Shown: positions 51,007-59,816, counted from the first letter of the stretch. The stretch is 64,000 nt of DNA from Methylotenera sp. (GCF_029945705.1 NZ_JAQSDC010000004.1:62001-126000), one strand, 5' to 3'. Numbers and translations: made by a program. Notes: a model not told the origin generated them from the letters alone.

Positions 51007-52551
51007 CTATAAGTAACGGTACATCAACAACCCTGCCACTTGCAATACCACCAGTAGCCCAATGGCTAACGTTAATCGTTTTTGCCAGCGCGCCTGATTT
51101 TCTTGAGTTTTGATTAGTGCGTCAATGGCTAGTCTGATAGGCGCGTCTTGTTCGGCGCGGGTTTGTTGTGTCAAAAATTGATGCACCAAGCGCGGCATTT
51201 GTGGCAGGTTCTTTGCAATATAAGGCAGCTCTTTTTTCATGACTTTAACAATGCTGCGCCAACCAACTTGCTCGCTCATCCAGCGTTTTAAGAATGGTTT
51301 AGCCGTTTGCCATAAGTCGATATCAGGATCTAAATCGCGACCTAGCCCTTCAATATTCAGTAAAGTTTTTTGCAGCATGACTAGCTGTGGTTGAATAATT
51401 ACACCGAATTTACGTGACATTTGAAATAGGCTTAACAGTGTGCGGCCAAATGAAATATCTTTAAGTGGCTTGTCGAATATAGGCTCACATATTGCACGTA
51501 CAGCAGTTTCTAGCGCTTCTACGTTAGTGTCTTTGGGTACCCAACCAGACTCGATATGCGCCACAGCGACATCGCGATAATCACCATTGAAGAAAGCCAG
51601 AAAATTACGTGCAAGATAATATTTATCGTTGTCTGTCAGCGTGCCCATAATGCCGAAATCAAGCGCGATATAACGACCGTCATCCGCCACTTGAATATTG
51701 CCAGGGTGCATGTCAGCATGAAAGAAACCATCCCGAAATACTTGCGTGAAGAATATTTCTACGCCATCGTGTGCAAGTTTCGGAATGTCTATACCCTTAG
51801 CGCGCAGCACATCGACTTTACTAATCGGTGTACCCACCATGCGTTCCATCACCATGACTTGCTGACGGCACCAGTCCCAATAGACATGCGGAACTAACAA
51901 ACGTTTATCTGGAAAGTTACTGGAAAGTCGCGTGCAGTTGGCGGCTTCTAGGGTTAAATCTAATTCACTATGCGTATGCTCTGCAAACTCTCCGACAACT
52001 TCGCGCGGTTTTAAGCGCTTAATTTCTGAGGATATGCCTTGTAATAACAATGCGGCAGTATCTAAAAGCTCTAAATCATGATTGATGACTTTTGCAATGT
52101 CTGGACGTAATACTTTTACGGCTACAGGTGTGCCGTCGAGTAAGTGAGCAAAATGCACTTGTGCGACGGATGCACTGGCAATGGCGGTTTCTTCAAAACT
52201 TGAAAACACTTGATTGAGCGGTAAGTTAAACGCTTCATGTATGACTGCTTCAATTTGCGCAAATGCAACAGGGGGCACTTGGTCTTGTAGTTTGGCAAGT
52301 TCGTCCGCAATATCCAGCGGAATTAAGTCGCGTCGAGTGGATAGCATTTGTCCAAACTTAACAAAAAGCGGCCCTAGTGCTTCAAGCGCTAATCTTAGTC
52401 GTTCGCCACGCGGTTTGCTTTTGTCACGCCAAAACAGCAAAGCATTGATGATGCTCCCTAGCGGCTTCAGTTTTGTGTGGCTTAAGATGAACTCATCTAG
52501 GCCAAACCGTAGTGCGATATAAATAATATAAAAAAGCCGGAAAATACGCAT
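51007..52551 (-). CDS. ubiB: ubiquinone biosynthesis atypical kinase UbiB
   Basis: UbiB (ABC1/ADCK family), 514 residues. The KxGQ motif is in FVKFGQMLSTRRDLIP, the Ala-rich loop in SASVAQVHFA, the ATP Lys in VAVKVLRPD, the catalytic loop in FHADMHPGNI and the metal motif in ALDFGIMG. The C-terminus has a membrane helix (about 492-512). The ATPase activity supports the ubiquinone-making complex. It follows ubiE and ubiJ in the same direction, the classical ubiE-ubiJ-ubiB order. Confidence 0.95.
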   Translation of the reverse strand: MRIFRLFYIIYIALRFGLDEFILSHTKLKPLGSIINALLFWRDKSKPRGERLRLALEALGPLFVKFGQMLSTRRDLIPLDIADELAKLQDQVPPVAFAQIEAVIHEAFNLPLNQVFSSFEETAIASASVAQVHFAHLLDGTPVAVKVLRPDIAKVINHDLELLDTAALLLQGISSEIKRLKPREVVGEFAEHTHSELDLTLEAANCTRLSSNFPDKRLLVPHVYWDWCRQQVMVMERMVGTPISKVDVLRAKGIDIPKLAHDGVEIFFTQVFRDGFFHADMHPGNIQVADDGRYIALDFGIMGTLTDNDKYYLARNFLAFFNGDYRDVAVAHIESGWVPKDTNVEALETAVRAICEPIFDKPLKDISFGRTLLSLFQMSRKFGVIIQPQLVMLQKTLLNIEGLGRDLDPDIDLWQTAKPFLKRWMSEQVGWRSIVKVMKKELPYIAKNLPQMPRLVHQFLTQQTRAEQDAPIRLAIDALIKTQENQARWQKRLTLAIGLLVVLQVAGLLMYRYL

Positions 52552-52610
52552 ATATTTAGTCGTTGTTATCTACAGCATTGCTGTTTTTGTTTAATTTTCT
52601 GAGGCCATGG

Positions 52611-53210
52611 TTATAGACTGTTATCTAAGTCTGCTTTGATGCTCTTAGTAAGCTTAGCTAACTTCTTTTCAAAGCGTGCTACGTCCGAACCTAGCGTATC
52701 AACTTCTGCATTGAACTGCTCTACGTGACGCTTTTTAGCAATGAGCGGCATTTCTTCTTGCCAATATTCGCTCAACATTTCGGCTAAATTAATGCCAGTT
52801 TCTTTCACTGAATTTGCCGTATCGCGTGCAAAGGTACCTATTTTATTAGCAGGAATATCGCCAATCAGATTGCTTATATCATCCTCGTAATCCCAACGCA
52901 TATTCGAAAGTACTTTAGCCAACTCTGCGGCTAGGTGCGTGTCACCCTCAATGTTAATTTGTCTGTTTGCGGCTTCATCTTTAGCGAGTAATCTTAAAAG
53001 CAGGCTCGGTGGAATTGTCACTGTAGCATCGGAGATGTTAGTTTCGCCCGCAATGGCTAAATTGCCGTTCTCTAAAATCACTAAGCTAGTCGAAACAAAG
53101 CTCACATTAATTTGTATTGATTTCCCTGCAAATGGCTTTAACAGGTTACTCGCCCAACTGTTTTGAGAAATTAGATGCTGCAATAAACGCGTTGAAAGTG
53201 CTTTAAGCAT
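52611..53210 (-). CDS. ubiJ: ubiquinone biosynthesis accessory factor UbiJ
   Basis: UbiJ, 199 residues, an SCP2-domain lipid-binding protein that scaffolds the soluble ubiquinone complex. The SCP2-like part covers about 10-120 (LLKPFAGKSIQINVSFVSTS, NGNLAIAGETNISDATVTIP). The C-terminal helix-rich part has LAEMLSEYWQEEMPLIAKKR and a coiled coil (FEKKLAKLTKSIKADLD). It starts one base after the ubiE stop, so the two are tightly coupled. Confidence 0.9.
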   Translation of the reverse strand: MLKALSTRLLQHLISQNSWASNLLKPFAGKSIQINVSFVSTSLVILENGNLAIAGETNISDATVTIPPSLLLRLLAKDEAANRQINIEGDTHLAAELAKVLSNMRWDYEDDISNLIGDIPANKIGTFARDTANSVKETGINLAEMLSEYWQEEMPLIAKKRHVEQFNAEVDTLGSDVARFEKKLAKLTKSIKADLDNSL

Positions 53211-53211
53211 A

Positions 53212-53976
53212 TTAAGTTTTATACCCTTTATGCAAAGCTACTACACCTGCGGCAAGGTTGTAGTAGTCCACCTTGCTTAAGCCTGCCTCTACCATCATCT
53301 GTTTCAGTGTTTCTTGGTCTGGGTGCATGCGTATAGATTCAGCCAAGTATTGATAACTCTCCGCATCTTTAGCGAGAATTTTCCCCATGAATGGCAATAG
53401 TTTGAATGAATAGACATCGTATATTTTTGAAAGCGGCTGCCACACTTTTGAAAATTCCAGCACCAACAATCTACCACCCACTTTAAGCACTCGCTGCATT
53501 TCTGCTAATGCTTTATCTTTGTGCGTCATATTGCGCAAACCAAATGCCACAATCACGCAATCAAAGTGATTGTCAGGGAAGGGTAGCTTTTCAGCATCAC
53601 ATTGAAGCGCAGGTACACTCAAACCTGCATCCAGCATGCGGTCGCGTCCAACAGCCAGCATTGAAGCGTTAATGTCGGTCAGAATTACTTGGCCATCAGC
53701 GCCCACTTTTTTTGCGAATAACTTAGATAAATCACCACTGCCACCCGCAATATCTAACACCTTATCACCTGCTTTTACACCACTTATTTCTATGGCAAAG
53801 CGCTTCCAGCCTCTGTGTAAACCTGCTGACATGACATCGTTCATTAGGTCATATTTACTTGCTACAGAATGAAAAACTTCACCTACTTTTTTGGCTTTCT
53901 CATTTTCAGCAACAGTTTTAAACCCAAAGTGCGTATTTTGATTGCTGTCTTGGTTTGTGTTGTGTTCAGTCGTCAT
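53212..53976 (-). CDS. ubiE: bifunctional ubiquinone/menaquinone C-methyltransferase
   Basis: UbiE, 254 residues, a class I SAM methyltransferase that C-methylates the quinone ring. [20 protein letters not shown] then RGWKRF is the UbiE signature, [20 protein letters not shown] is the SAM loop, and [20 protein letters not shown] the second signature. The end [15 protein letters not shown] is typical. It heads the ubiE-ubiJ-ubiB unit and follows the DUF971 gene by 15 bp. Confidence 0.97.
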   Translation of the reverse strand: MTTEHNTNQDSNQNTHFGFKTVAENEKAKKVGEVFHSVASKYDLMNDVMSAGLHRGWKRFAIEISGVKAGDKVLDIAGGSGDLSKLFAKKVGADGQVILTDINASMLAVGRDRMLDAGLSVPALQCDAEKLPFPDNHFDCVIVAFGLRNMTHKDKALAEMQRVLKVGGRLLVLEFSKVWQPLSKIYDVYSFKLLPFMGKILAKDAESYQYLAESIRMHPDQETLKQMMVEAGLSKVDYYNLAAGVVALHKGYKT

Positions 53977-53991
53977 TAAACGTTATCCGTA

Positions 53992-54369
53992 TTAGCTTTC
54001 TTTGCGTTGAATGCCAGCAGCACTTAATCGGCCTAAGTATTCTAGCCAAAGTGCCTCATAGTCTCTACCAAGGTCATATAAGTAGTCCCATGAATATAAA
54101 CCTGTGTTGTGACCGTCAGAGAATGTAAGCTTGACCGCATAATTTCCAACTGGTTCGATAGCGGTGATATTGACATCCTCTTTACCCACTTGTAATACCT
54201 CTTGCCCAGGACCATGTCCTTTTACTTCCGCTGAAGGTGAGTAAACGCGCAAAAATTCGCAAGATAACTGGCATTCCATATTGTTATCAAACTTAATCTC
54301 TAATAGACGCGAAGCCTGATGCAATCGAATGTCAATTGGACGGGGAGTGTTGTTAGTTAAGCCGCTCAT
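53992..54369 (-). CDS. DUF971 family protein
   Basis: Small DUF971 (gamma-butyrobetaine-hydroxylase-like N-terminal) protein of 125 residues from ATG 54369. A longer frame from 54450 adds a stretch unlike the family, while MSGLTNNTPRPIDIRLHQAS is a typical beginning. RLLEIKFDNNMECQLSCEFL, GKEDVNITAIEPVGNYAVKL and HNTGLYSWDYLYDLG follow. In eukaryotes this domain is linked to Fe-S handling; the bacterial role is unknown. It regularly precedes ubiE in betaproteobacteria. Confidence 0.9.
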   Translation of the reverse strand: MSGLTNNTPRPIDIRLHQASRLLEIKFDNNMECQLSCEFLRVYSPSAEVKGHGPGQEVLQVGKEDVNITAIEPVGNYAVKLTFSDGHNTGLYSWDYLYDLGRDYEALWLEYLGRLSAAGIQRKES

Positions 54370-54565
54370 GATGACTCTTTTAGATAAAATAAGATGATAA
54401 CAGAATGGCATGGCTTGATGATGATGCATCAGTGCACCGTTCGTCATCAAATTTAGCCCGCCTATCTAAATTTTATTTTAAATGTAAATAATAGTTAATT
54501 GATTTGGTTGATTAATATAAAAATAATGATAGAGTTCCATTAAGTAAAAATAGGTAAGGATTGAC

Positions 54566-56536
54566 ATGGCTCAAGAAAAATCTAACAGCAAACTAGCAAA
54601 TCAATTTGCAGCATATACCGAATGGCGCAAAGCCTTAGTCGATACCATCTCTGATTATCGGAGTTGGTTGAATGAGCAAGAGCTCAATGACGGTCAAGTT
54701 GATCAACGTATACAGCATCTGTTAGACAGACTTCGTGAAGATAAATTGAACGTTGCATTCGTAGCGGAATTTTCACGCGGTAAATCCGAACTTATTAATG
54801 CAATCTTCTTTGCTGGCTACGGCACAAGGTTATTACCTTCAAGCGCAGGTCGTACAACCATGTGTCCGACAGAGTTGCTCTACGATAAAAGCAAACCAAG
54901 TTCAATTATGTTGTTGCCAATTGAAACGCGCTTATCTGATGCCACTACTACAGAATACAAGCGTTATCCAGAAGAATGGAAAACCGTTACCTTTGACATC
55001 GATTCAAACGAAAGTATGGTGACTGCCTTTAAAGAGGTGAGTAGCACTAAAGCGGTATCAGTATTAGAAGCAGAGAAATATGGTTTGTTTGACCCTAATA
55101 GTGCGGATGACGCGCTAAGCCTCAACAAAGATGGCACGATTGACGTGCCAAGTTGGCGCTATGCGATGATTAACTTCCCGCATCCGTTACTAGAGCAAGG
55201 TTTGGTTATTTTAGATACGCCAGGTTTGAATGCGATTGGTACCGAGCCTGAGTTAACCTTGAACATGCTGCCGAATGCCCACGCGGTATTGTTTATATTA
55301 GCTGCAGATACTGGCGTGACTAAATCGGAAATAGACGTTTGGCGCCAGTATATTAGTGGTACACGCTGGAAACAAAAAGGCCGTTTAGCCGTACTCAATA
55401 AAATTGATGGTCTTTGGGACGAGCTTAAAGACGAAGAGGAAATTCAAAAGGAACTTACCAAGCAAATCCAATCTAGTGCAGATTTGTTGGGCTTAGAGAC
55501 TAATCAGATATTCCCTATTTCCGCCCAAAAGGGTCTGTTGGCCAAGGTTAATAATGATCCAGAGTTGCTTGATAAGAGCCGTATTTTAGAGCTGGAACGT
55601 GCTTTATCTGATGAGTTGATTCCATCTAAAAAAGAAATTGTTCGCGATAACACACAAAACGAAATTGAAGATTTGATCGCCAACTCTCATTTAATTTTAG
55701 ATGCGCGTATCTCTGGAATCAATGATCAGCTGCTTGAGTTGCGTGGTTTACGTGGCAAGAATGAAGACGTTGTTGAGCACATGATGAACAAGGTTAAGGT
55801 TGATAAGGAGAATTTCGAGAAAGGTTTACAACGATTTCAAGCATTGCGCAGTATTTTCTCTCAACATACCAATAGACTGTTCACACTTTTAGGCATGGAG
55901 GCGCTTAAAACGCATGTACACTCTACTCGTGAGACCATGCAGGGTGCGAGTTTTACTAAAACTATTCGCGATGCGATGGATAACTTCTTCAAGGAGTTGA
56001 AAACGCGTTTAGTTTCGTCTGACTCTCAAATAGATGAAATTAAGAAAATGATGGATGTGATGTATGAGAAATTTTCCAAAGAGCATGGTTTGCGTAAGTC
56101 TGACCCACCTGCTTTCTCTACATTACGTTATCAAAAAGAGTTAGCTAAGTTAGAGCGAGCATACAAAGAGCAATTTAACACGGCATTTAATATGATTGCT
56201 AATGAGAAAATGACGCTCACCACCAAGTTCTTTGAAACGCTTGCTAGCCGGGTGATTCATGTATATGAAGTGGCGAACCGTGATATTGAAAACTGGCTAA
56301 AAGCAGTGATTTCACCAATGGAATCTCAAGTGCGTGAGCACCAGTTGCAATTGCGTCGTCGCTTAGAAAGTATTAAACGTATTTATAAAGCGACCGATAC
56401 TTTGGAAGACCGCATTCTAGAGCTGGAAGCGATTGAGAAGAGCATACAAGCGCAGTTAGATGATCTGAAAGTATTGCGCATGCACATGAAGAACGCACTG
56501 GCATTTGAGCCAGTTGAGAGTGAAATGGCTGCGTAA
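54566..56536 (+). CDS. dynamin-family GTPase
   Basis: Large GTPase of 656 residues. G1 is VAEFSRGKSELINAI (Gly72-Lys73-Ser74), with Ala in place of the first P-loop Gly. The G2 Thr is in SAGRTTMCPTEL, G3 is VILDTPGLNAIG and G4 is AVLNKIDGLWDE. From about residue 330 it is nearly all helical with coiled coils, as in bacterial dynamin-like proteins, ending EKSIQAQLDDLKVLRMHMKN. No clear membrane-spanning segment is seen. Such proteins remodel or guard membranes, and some protect against phage. It is a single-gene unit, convergent with rpoH across a strong shared terminator. Confidence 0.88.
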   Translation: MAQEKSNSKLANQFAAYTEWRKALVDTISDYRSWLNEQELNDGQVDQRIQHLLDRLREDKLNVAFVAEFSRGKSELINAIFFAGYGTRLLPSSAGRTTMCPTELLYDKSKPSSIMLLPIETRLSDATTTEYKRYPEEWKTVTFDIDSNESMVTAFKEVSSTKAVSVLEAEKYGLFDPNSADDALSLNKDGTIDVPSWRYAMINFPHPLLEQGLVILDTPGLNAIGTEPELTLNMLPNAHAVLFILAADTGVTKSEIDVWRQYISGTRWKQKGRLAVLNKIDGLWDELKDEEEIQKELTKQIQSSADLLGLETNQIFPISAQKGLLAKVNNDPELLDKSRILELERALSDELIPSKKEIVRDNTQNEIEDLIANSHLILDARISGINDQLLELRGLRGKNEDVVEHMMNKVKVDKENFEKGLQRFQALRSIFSQHTNRLFTLLGMEALKTHVHSTRETMQGASFTKTIRDAMDNFFKELKTRLVSSDSQIDEIKKMMDVMYEKFSKEHGLRKSDPPAFSTLRYQKELAKLERAYKEQFNTAFNMIANEKMTLTTKFFETLASRVIHVYEVANRDIENWLKAVISPMESQVREHQLQLRRRLESIKRIYKATDTLEDRILELEAIEKSIQAQLDDLKVLRMHMKNALAFEPVESEMAA

Positions 56537-56562
56537 TTTGATAGGATTTAGTTCATGGAAAT

Positions 56563-56589
56563 AAAAAAGGCTGCATTGCAGCCTTTTTT
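56563..56589. terminator. bidirectional Rho-independent terminator
   Basis: A perfect 13-1-13 inverted repeat: AAAAAAGGCTGCA, a central T, then TGCAGCCTTTTTT. It lies between the convergent dynamin-like gene and rpoH and gives a U-run on both strands. Confidence 0.95.
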
Positions 56590-56613
56590 ATTTAATTCTC
56601 ACGGTAATCTAAA

Positions 56614-57471
56614 TTACCGACCAGCTAACATCAAGCTTTTCATCTTCTGCATCGCTTTTTGTTCGATTTGGCGAATACGTTCAGCTGAAACACCAAACTC
56701 ATCAGCTAGCTCATGTAATGTTTTGCCGCCTTCATCTTGCAACCAGCGCGCTTCAACTACACGACGGCTTCTGTCATCTAAGTTTTGAAGTGCATTTGCT
56801 AAGCCTGTTGTTTCGGCTACTTCAGTCTGCTTAGACTGCAAAGCTTCTAGAGGTTCTAAACCTTCATCTGGTAGATAGGCGATAGGGCTGTATTGCTCAT
56901 CGCTGTCATCATCAATATTTGCCTCAAGTGAAATCTCGTGACCATTTAAGCGCGCTTCCATTTCCAGCACTTCTTCTGGTTTAACATTCAACTCTTTAGC
57001 AATATGCGCTACTTCAGCAGGTTGCAAGCTATTTAAGCCAGTTTTCATGCTACGTAAATTGAAGAACAGTTTACGTTGTGCTTTAGTCGTCGCAATTTTA
57101 ACCATACGCCAATTGCGCACAATATACTCGTGCATTTCAGCTTTAATCCAGTGCATCGCAAAAGATACCAAGCGCACACCACGCTCTGGATCAAAGCGTT
57201 TTACCGCCTTCATCAAGCCGATGTTGCCTTCTTGAATTAAATCTGACTGTGGCAGGCCGTAACCATTGTAGCCACGCGCAATGCTTGCGACTAAGCGCAA
57301 ATGCGAGACAATTAACTGACGGGCAGCTTCCAAATCATTGTCTGCTCTAAATTTTACGGCAAGCGAATATTCCTCTTCCGCGGACAGGACAGGATACGCC
57401 TTAATCACCCTAGAGTAATGCTCTAGGCTGTCAGATGCGGTTAATACTGGTAATGTTAATGCGTTACTCAT
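56614..57471 (-). CDS. rpoH: heat-shock sigma factor sigma-32
   Basis: RpoH, 285 residues. The start is ATG 57471, preceded by GGAGGA at good spacing; the frame upstream starts with a TTG lying in that ribosome site and is rejected. Region 2 reads SDLIQEGNIGLMKAVKRFDP, then GVRLVSFAMHWIKAEMHEYI. The RpoH box QRKLFFNLR is exact, distinguishing it from RpoD or RpoS. Region 4.2 has the helix-turn-helix TLHELADEFGVSAERIRQIE. It directs transcription of heat-shock genes. Upstream it carries a CIRCE element overlapping its promoter. Confidence 0.97.
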   Translation of the reverse strand: MSNALTLPVLTASDSLEHYSRVIKAYPVLSAEEEYSLAVKFRADNDLEAARQLIVSHLRLVASIARGYNGYGLPQSDLIQEGNIGLMKAVKRFDPERGVRLVSFAMHWIKAEMHEYIVRNWRMVKIATTKAQRKLFFNLRSMKTGLNSLQPAEVAHIAKELNVKPEEVLEMEARLNGHEISLEANIDDDSDEQYSPIAYLPDEGLEPLEALQSKQTEVAETTGLANALQNLDDRSRRVVEARWLQDEGGKTLHELADEFGVSAERIRQIEQKAMQKMKSLMLAGR

Positions 57472-57500
57472 TGAACTTATTTCCTCCAATAGATGTTATA

Positions 57501-57527
57501 TTAGCACTCTTGCTATTAGAGTGCTAG
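57501..57527. promoter_or_regulatory. CIRCE element (HrcA operator) in front of rpoH
   Basis: TTAGCACTC-(9 bp)-GAGTGCTAG matches the CIRCE consensus TTAGCACTC-N9-GAGTGCTAA at 17 of 18 arm positions. It covers the -10 region and transcription start of the predicted rpoH promoter, 30 bp before the rpoH start codon, so HrcA should repress rpoH. Confidence 0.93.
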
Positions 57528-57543
57528 TGGCTAAATGGTTCAA
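57515..57543 (-). promoter_or_regulatory. predicted sigma70 promoter of rpoH
   Basis: On the minus strand TTGAAC (57543-57538) and TCTAAT (57520-57515) are separated by exactly 17 bp. The -10 box lies inside the CIRCE element, a layout expected for direct repression. Confidence 0.6.
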
Positions 57544-57565
57544 TTAATAGTGATTTTTGTTCATG

Positions 57566-57605
57566 GATATTAAAGTCGTTAACAAGACATTAAAGTCGTT
57601 TACAA
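57566..57605. repeat. tandem 20-bp direct repeat
   Basis: GATATTAAAGTCGTTAACAA is followed at once by GACATTAAAGTCGTTTACAA (18 of 20 identical). It lies about 40 bp upstream of the rpoH promoter and 85 bp beyond the decayed toxin gene. Two side-by-side binding sites or a scar of recombination; no function assigned. Confidence 0.6.
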
Positions 57606-57689
57606 ATCGATTTTACTTATCCTAATTACATTTTTGACATCAAAATCTACAAAGTCACCAAAAAGTTTAATTAAACCAGCTAGTTTTTT

Positions 57690-57904
57690 CTATTTCCAGA
57701 GTTCACATTTGATTACAGCTAAATTTGCTAAACCGCCTTTAAACTTTAAAATACGCGCTAGTTCAGCATTGGCAAATACCCGATTCAACACCCACACCAC
57801 CCAAAAGTCTTTTTCTGCAATGGCAGGGGTTTTACGCATCGCTATTGCTGTTTCGGCAAATAAATCGCTACGATCTTTGGCAGATAAACGGGCGACTTAT
57901 CCAT
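57690..57904 (-). pseudogene. AbiEii-like nucleotidyltransferase toxin, frameshifted and truncated
   Basis: Directly after the DUF6088 stop (TAA then ATG 57904) a frame begins ATG-GAT-AA. One base is missing before the frame that reads VARLSAKDRSDLFAETAIAM, then TPAIAEKDFWVVWVLNRVF and ILKFKGG. This is the N-terminus of AbiEii/AbiGii toxins, where FKGGTSLSK and the catalytic SEDIDL should follow. Instead the sequence changes to LANLAVIKCELWK and stops at 57690. The active site is therefore lost. It is the decayed partner of the antitoxin-like gene upstream. Confidence 0.72.
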
Positions 57905-58525
57905 TTAGCTATTAGCCGTTTCTATGGGGTTGCAAATAGCCTTAACCGCCTCGTAAATCCAGCCAGTGCTGCCCTGCGTATCACGTAAAATTTTGCTATA
58001 GTTTTTAGCGTCAACCTGTTCACGGATTTTTGCAAATAACTCAGCGCTTAAATGCTCTTTACCCAATGCTTTAAGTGCTTGCACAATCAGCGTGCTTTCG
58101 CGGTGTTTAAAACCAATATCTTTTAAGGTGGCTTTTTTAAAGCTCAGTTGTACACCCATCACATCATAGCTTTTGCTGGGCCCATCACTCAGGTAAACAT
58201 ATTGCGAGGGTATTTGGGTAGAAAGCCCTAATAGGTTGAGGGCAGAATCACCAGAAACCTCAATGCGCCAATTAAACTTACGAGCGTAGGCATAGGCTAC
58301 TTGGTCAATATCGGGCGATAAGGTCTTTTGCAATAAATCGCTAAAGCGAGGGTAATCGTACAAGCCACGTGCTACGCGACGGATTTTACCAGCCTCAGCT
58401 AGATCAGAAAGTGCATTATCAATCTGTTGGCGTGCAAAACGCCCAGCCAAATCACTGGATGAGAATGCCCACGCCCTTCCGTGACCAGCTATAAAGTAAA
58501 GTATTGATTCAGATATGTTTTTCAC
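57905..58525 (-). CDS. DUF6088/AbiEi-like antitoxin
   Basis: Protein of 206 residues. An N-terminal winged-helix part (AWAFSSSDLAGRFARQQIDN, then ALSDLAEAGKIRRVARGLYD followed by YPRFSDLL) is typical of AbiEi-type antitoxins with the DUF6088 annotation. The C-terminal part has NLLGLSTQIPSQYVYLSDGP and LIVQALKALGKEHLSAELFA. By family it represses its own promoter and neutralises an AbiEii toxin. The toxin gene directly behind it is broken, so the antitoxin is an orphan. Two TTTCTAGAAA palindromes lie just upstream. Confidence 0.78.
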   Translation of the reverse strand: MKNISESILYFIAGHGRAWAFSSSDLAGRFARQQIDNALSDLAEAGKIRRVARGLYDYPRFSDLLQKTLSPDIDQVAYAYARKFNWRIEVSGDSALNLLGLSTQIPSQYVYLSDGPSKSYDVMGVQLSFKKATLKDIGFKHRESTLIVQALKALGKEHLSAELFAKIREQVDAKNYSKILRDTQGSTGWIYEAVKAICNPIETANS

Positions 58526-58543
58526 ATTGTTAATGTAATTAAA

Positions 58544-58575
58544 TTTCTAGAAAAAGTATATATTTTTTCTAGAAA
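58544..58575. promoter_or_regulatory. paired palindromes upstream of the DUF6088 gene
   Basis: TTTCTAGAAAAA (58544-58555) and TTTTTCTAGAAA (58564-58575) form a 12-bp inverted repeat with an 8-bp centre. Each arm contains the palindrome TTTCTAGAAA, and the two are centred 22 bp apart, about two helical turns. Position suggests operators for the DUF6088 protein; the same DNA also lies seven bases after the RhuM gene and could form a weak terminator. Confidence 0.55.
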
Positions 58576-58581
58576 AATACG

Positions 58582-59604
58582 CTACTTTTTATCATTTAAC
58601 TTAATCACATCAATTAACTGGCTTAAATAATCCTTTTCAGCCGCAGTCTCTTTTAAAGCACGCCTTGTTTCGTCAAATTGCTCATATTCCAAACTGGCTT
58701 TAGCCTCCGCCTGTTTTTTACTCACACTCCCTGCATTGTTTAATACCGCTCTATCGTTAAAGCGCAAAAAATCATCCAGCTTATCTGCCCAGTCTTGCAT
58801 AAACACCTGCTTGCGCCTTCTGGCTTGGTCTTCAGCAAAATCTAGCCACATCGTTACAATGCGGTTAAGCTCGGTCACTTCTTTTTCGGCTAGATAGTTT
58901 TTAGCAATCATCACATCGGTTTTACGTACCTCATCTTTTAGCCAAGTATTTAACCCCATATTAGGCTTAGCATGGTCTACGCGGCTGGAAATTAACTCTG
59001 CCGCTGTCATGCCTGTGGCAGCAAAATGCAGTTTATTTTGAATCACACTAAAAAACTTCGTCGTTTCGGCCAGCGTTGGCGCATAGTCCGCCGCCAGTGC
59101 AAAAATCTCACGCACACGCAGATACATACGTCGCTCACTGGCGCGTATGTCACGTACACGGGCAAGCATTTCAGCAAAGTAATCAGGGATTGCAGAACCA
59201 GCGACAGGTGGATTCTTTAAGCGCACATCATCCATCACAAAGCCTTTGATGATGAATTCTTTTAACTGCTGCGTTGCCCAGATTCTAAAGCGGGTCGCAA
59301 TCACACTTTTAACGCGATAACCTACGCTGATAATCGCATCTAAATTATAGTGTTTGATGTTACGTGAAACTTGCCGCTCACCTTCCAAACGAACTACCGA
59401 GAATTCCTCGGAAGTTGCGGCTTCAATCAGCTCATTTTCTTCAAAGATATTTTTAAGGTGCAATGAGACATTGTCGGCTGAACAACCAAATAACTCTGCA
59501 ATTTGGCTTTGCGTCATCCACAGCGTTTCGTTTTGCAGGCGAGTTTCTAGGCGTATGCGACCATCGTCGTTTTGGTAAATAATCATTTCAGATTTATTAG
59601 ACAT
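58582..59604 (-). CDS. RhuM family protein
   Basis: Protein of 340 residues of the RhuM ('virulence_RhuM') family. It begins with IIYQNDDGRIRLETRLQNET, then LWMTQSQIAELFGCSADNVS, a helix-turn-helix, and continues NLDAIISVGYRVKSVIATRF and WATQQLKEFIIKGFVMDDVR, which are the strongest family marks. The C-terminal half is helical and charged. The name comes from Salmonella pathogenicity island 3; in most genomes the gene is a mobile-island passenger, often near restriction or toxin genes. Function unknown. Confidence 0.88.
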   Translation of the reverse strand: MSNKSEMIIYQNDDGRIRLETRLQNETLWMTQSQIAELFGCSADNVSLHLKNIFEENELIEAATSEEFSVVRLEGERQVSRNIKHYNLDAIISVGYRVKSVIATRFRIWATQQLKEFIIKGFVMDDVRLKNPPVAGSAIPDYFAEMLARVRDIRASERRMYLRVREIFALAADYAPTLAETTKFFSVIQNKLHFAATGMTAAELISSRVDHAKPNMGLNTWLKDEVRKTDVMIAKNYLAEKEVTELNRIVTMWLDFAEDQARRRKQVFMQDWADKLDDFLRFNDRAVLNNAGSVSKKQAEAKASLEYEQFDETRRALKETAAEKDYLSQLIDVIKLNDKK

Positions 59605-59612
59605 AACTTTTT

Positions 59613-59816
59613 CTATACTCCGAAATCATTTTTAATAAAACTAACTTTACTTTCTTTCATCTTTTTCCAGTATTTAGTTAGTTTATCTTTTGCTAGTACC
59701 TCATAAATAAACAACCAATGTTCATCAAACTCACCAACTTTTAAATTTTCAGCTAAATCTTTATAAGGCTTTAAAGCTGGTCTTTTAAGATTTTTTTTAT
59801 CATGTAAATATGCCAA
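59613..59816 (-). pseudogene. 3' remnant of an unidentified gene cut by an IS3-type insertion
   Basis: A 67-codon frame (TTG 59816) with HWLFIYEVLAKDKLTKYWKK near its end. The frame continues without a stop upstream into the end of the IS3 remnant at 59835, where the sequence changes, so it looks like the tail of a longer gene. I do not recognise the family. It lies 8 bp before the RhuM gene. Confidence 0.4.

Noticed and set aside
57634-57915. Plus-strand 93-codon ORF
   Set aside because: It is the antisense of the decayed AbiEii gene, whose minus-strand reading shows family motifs.
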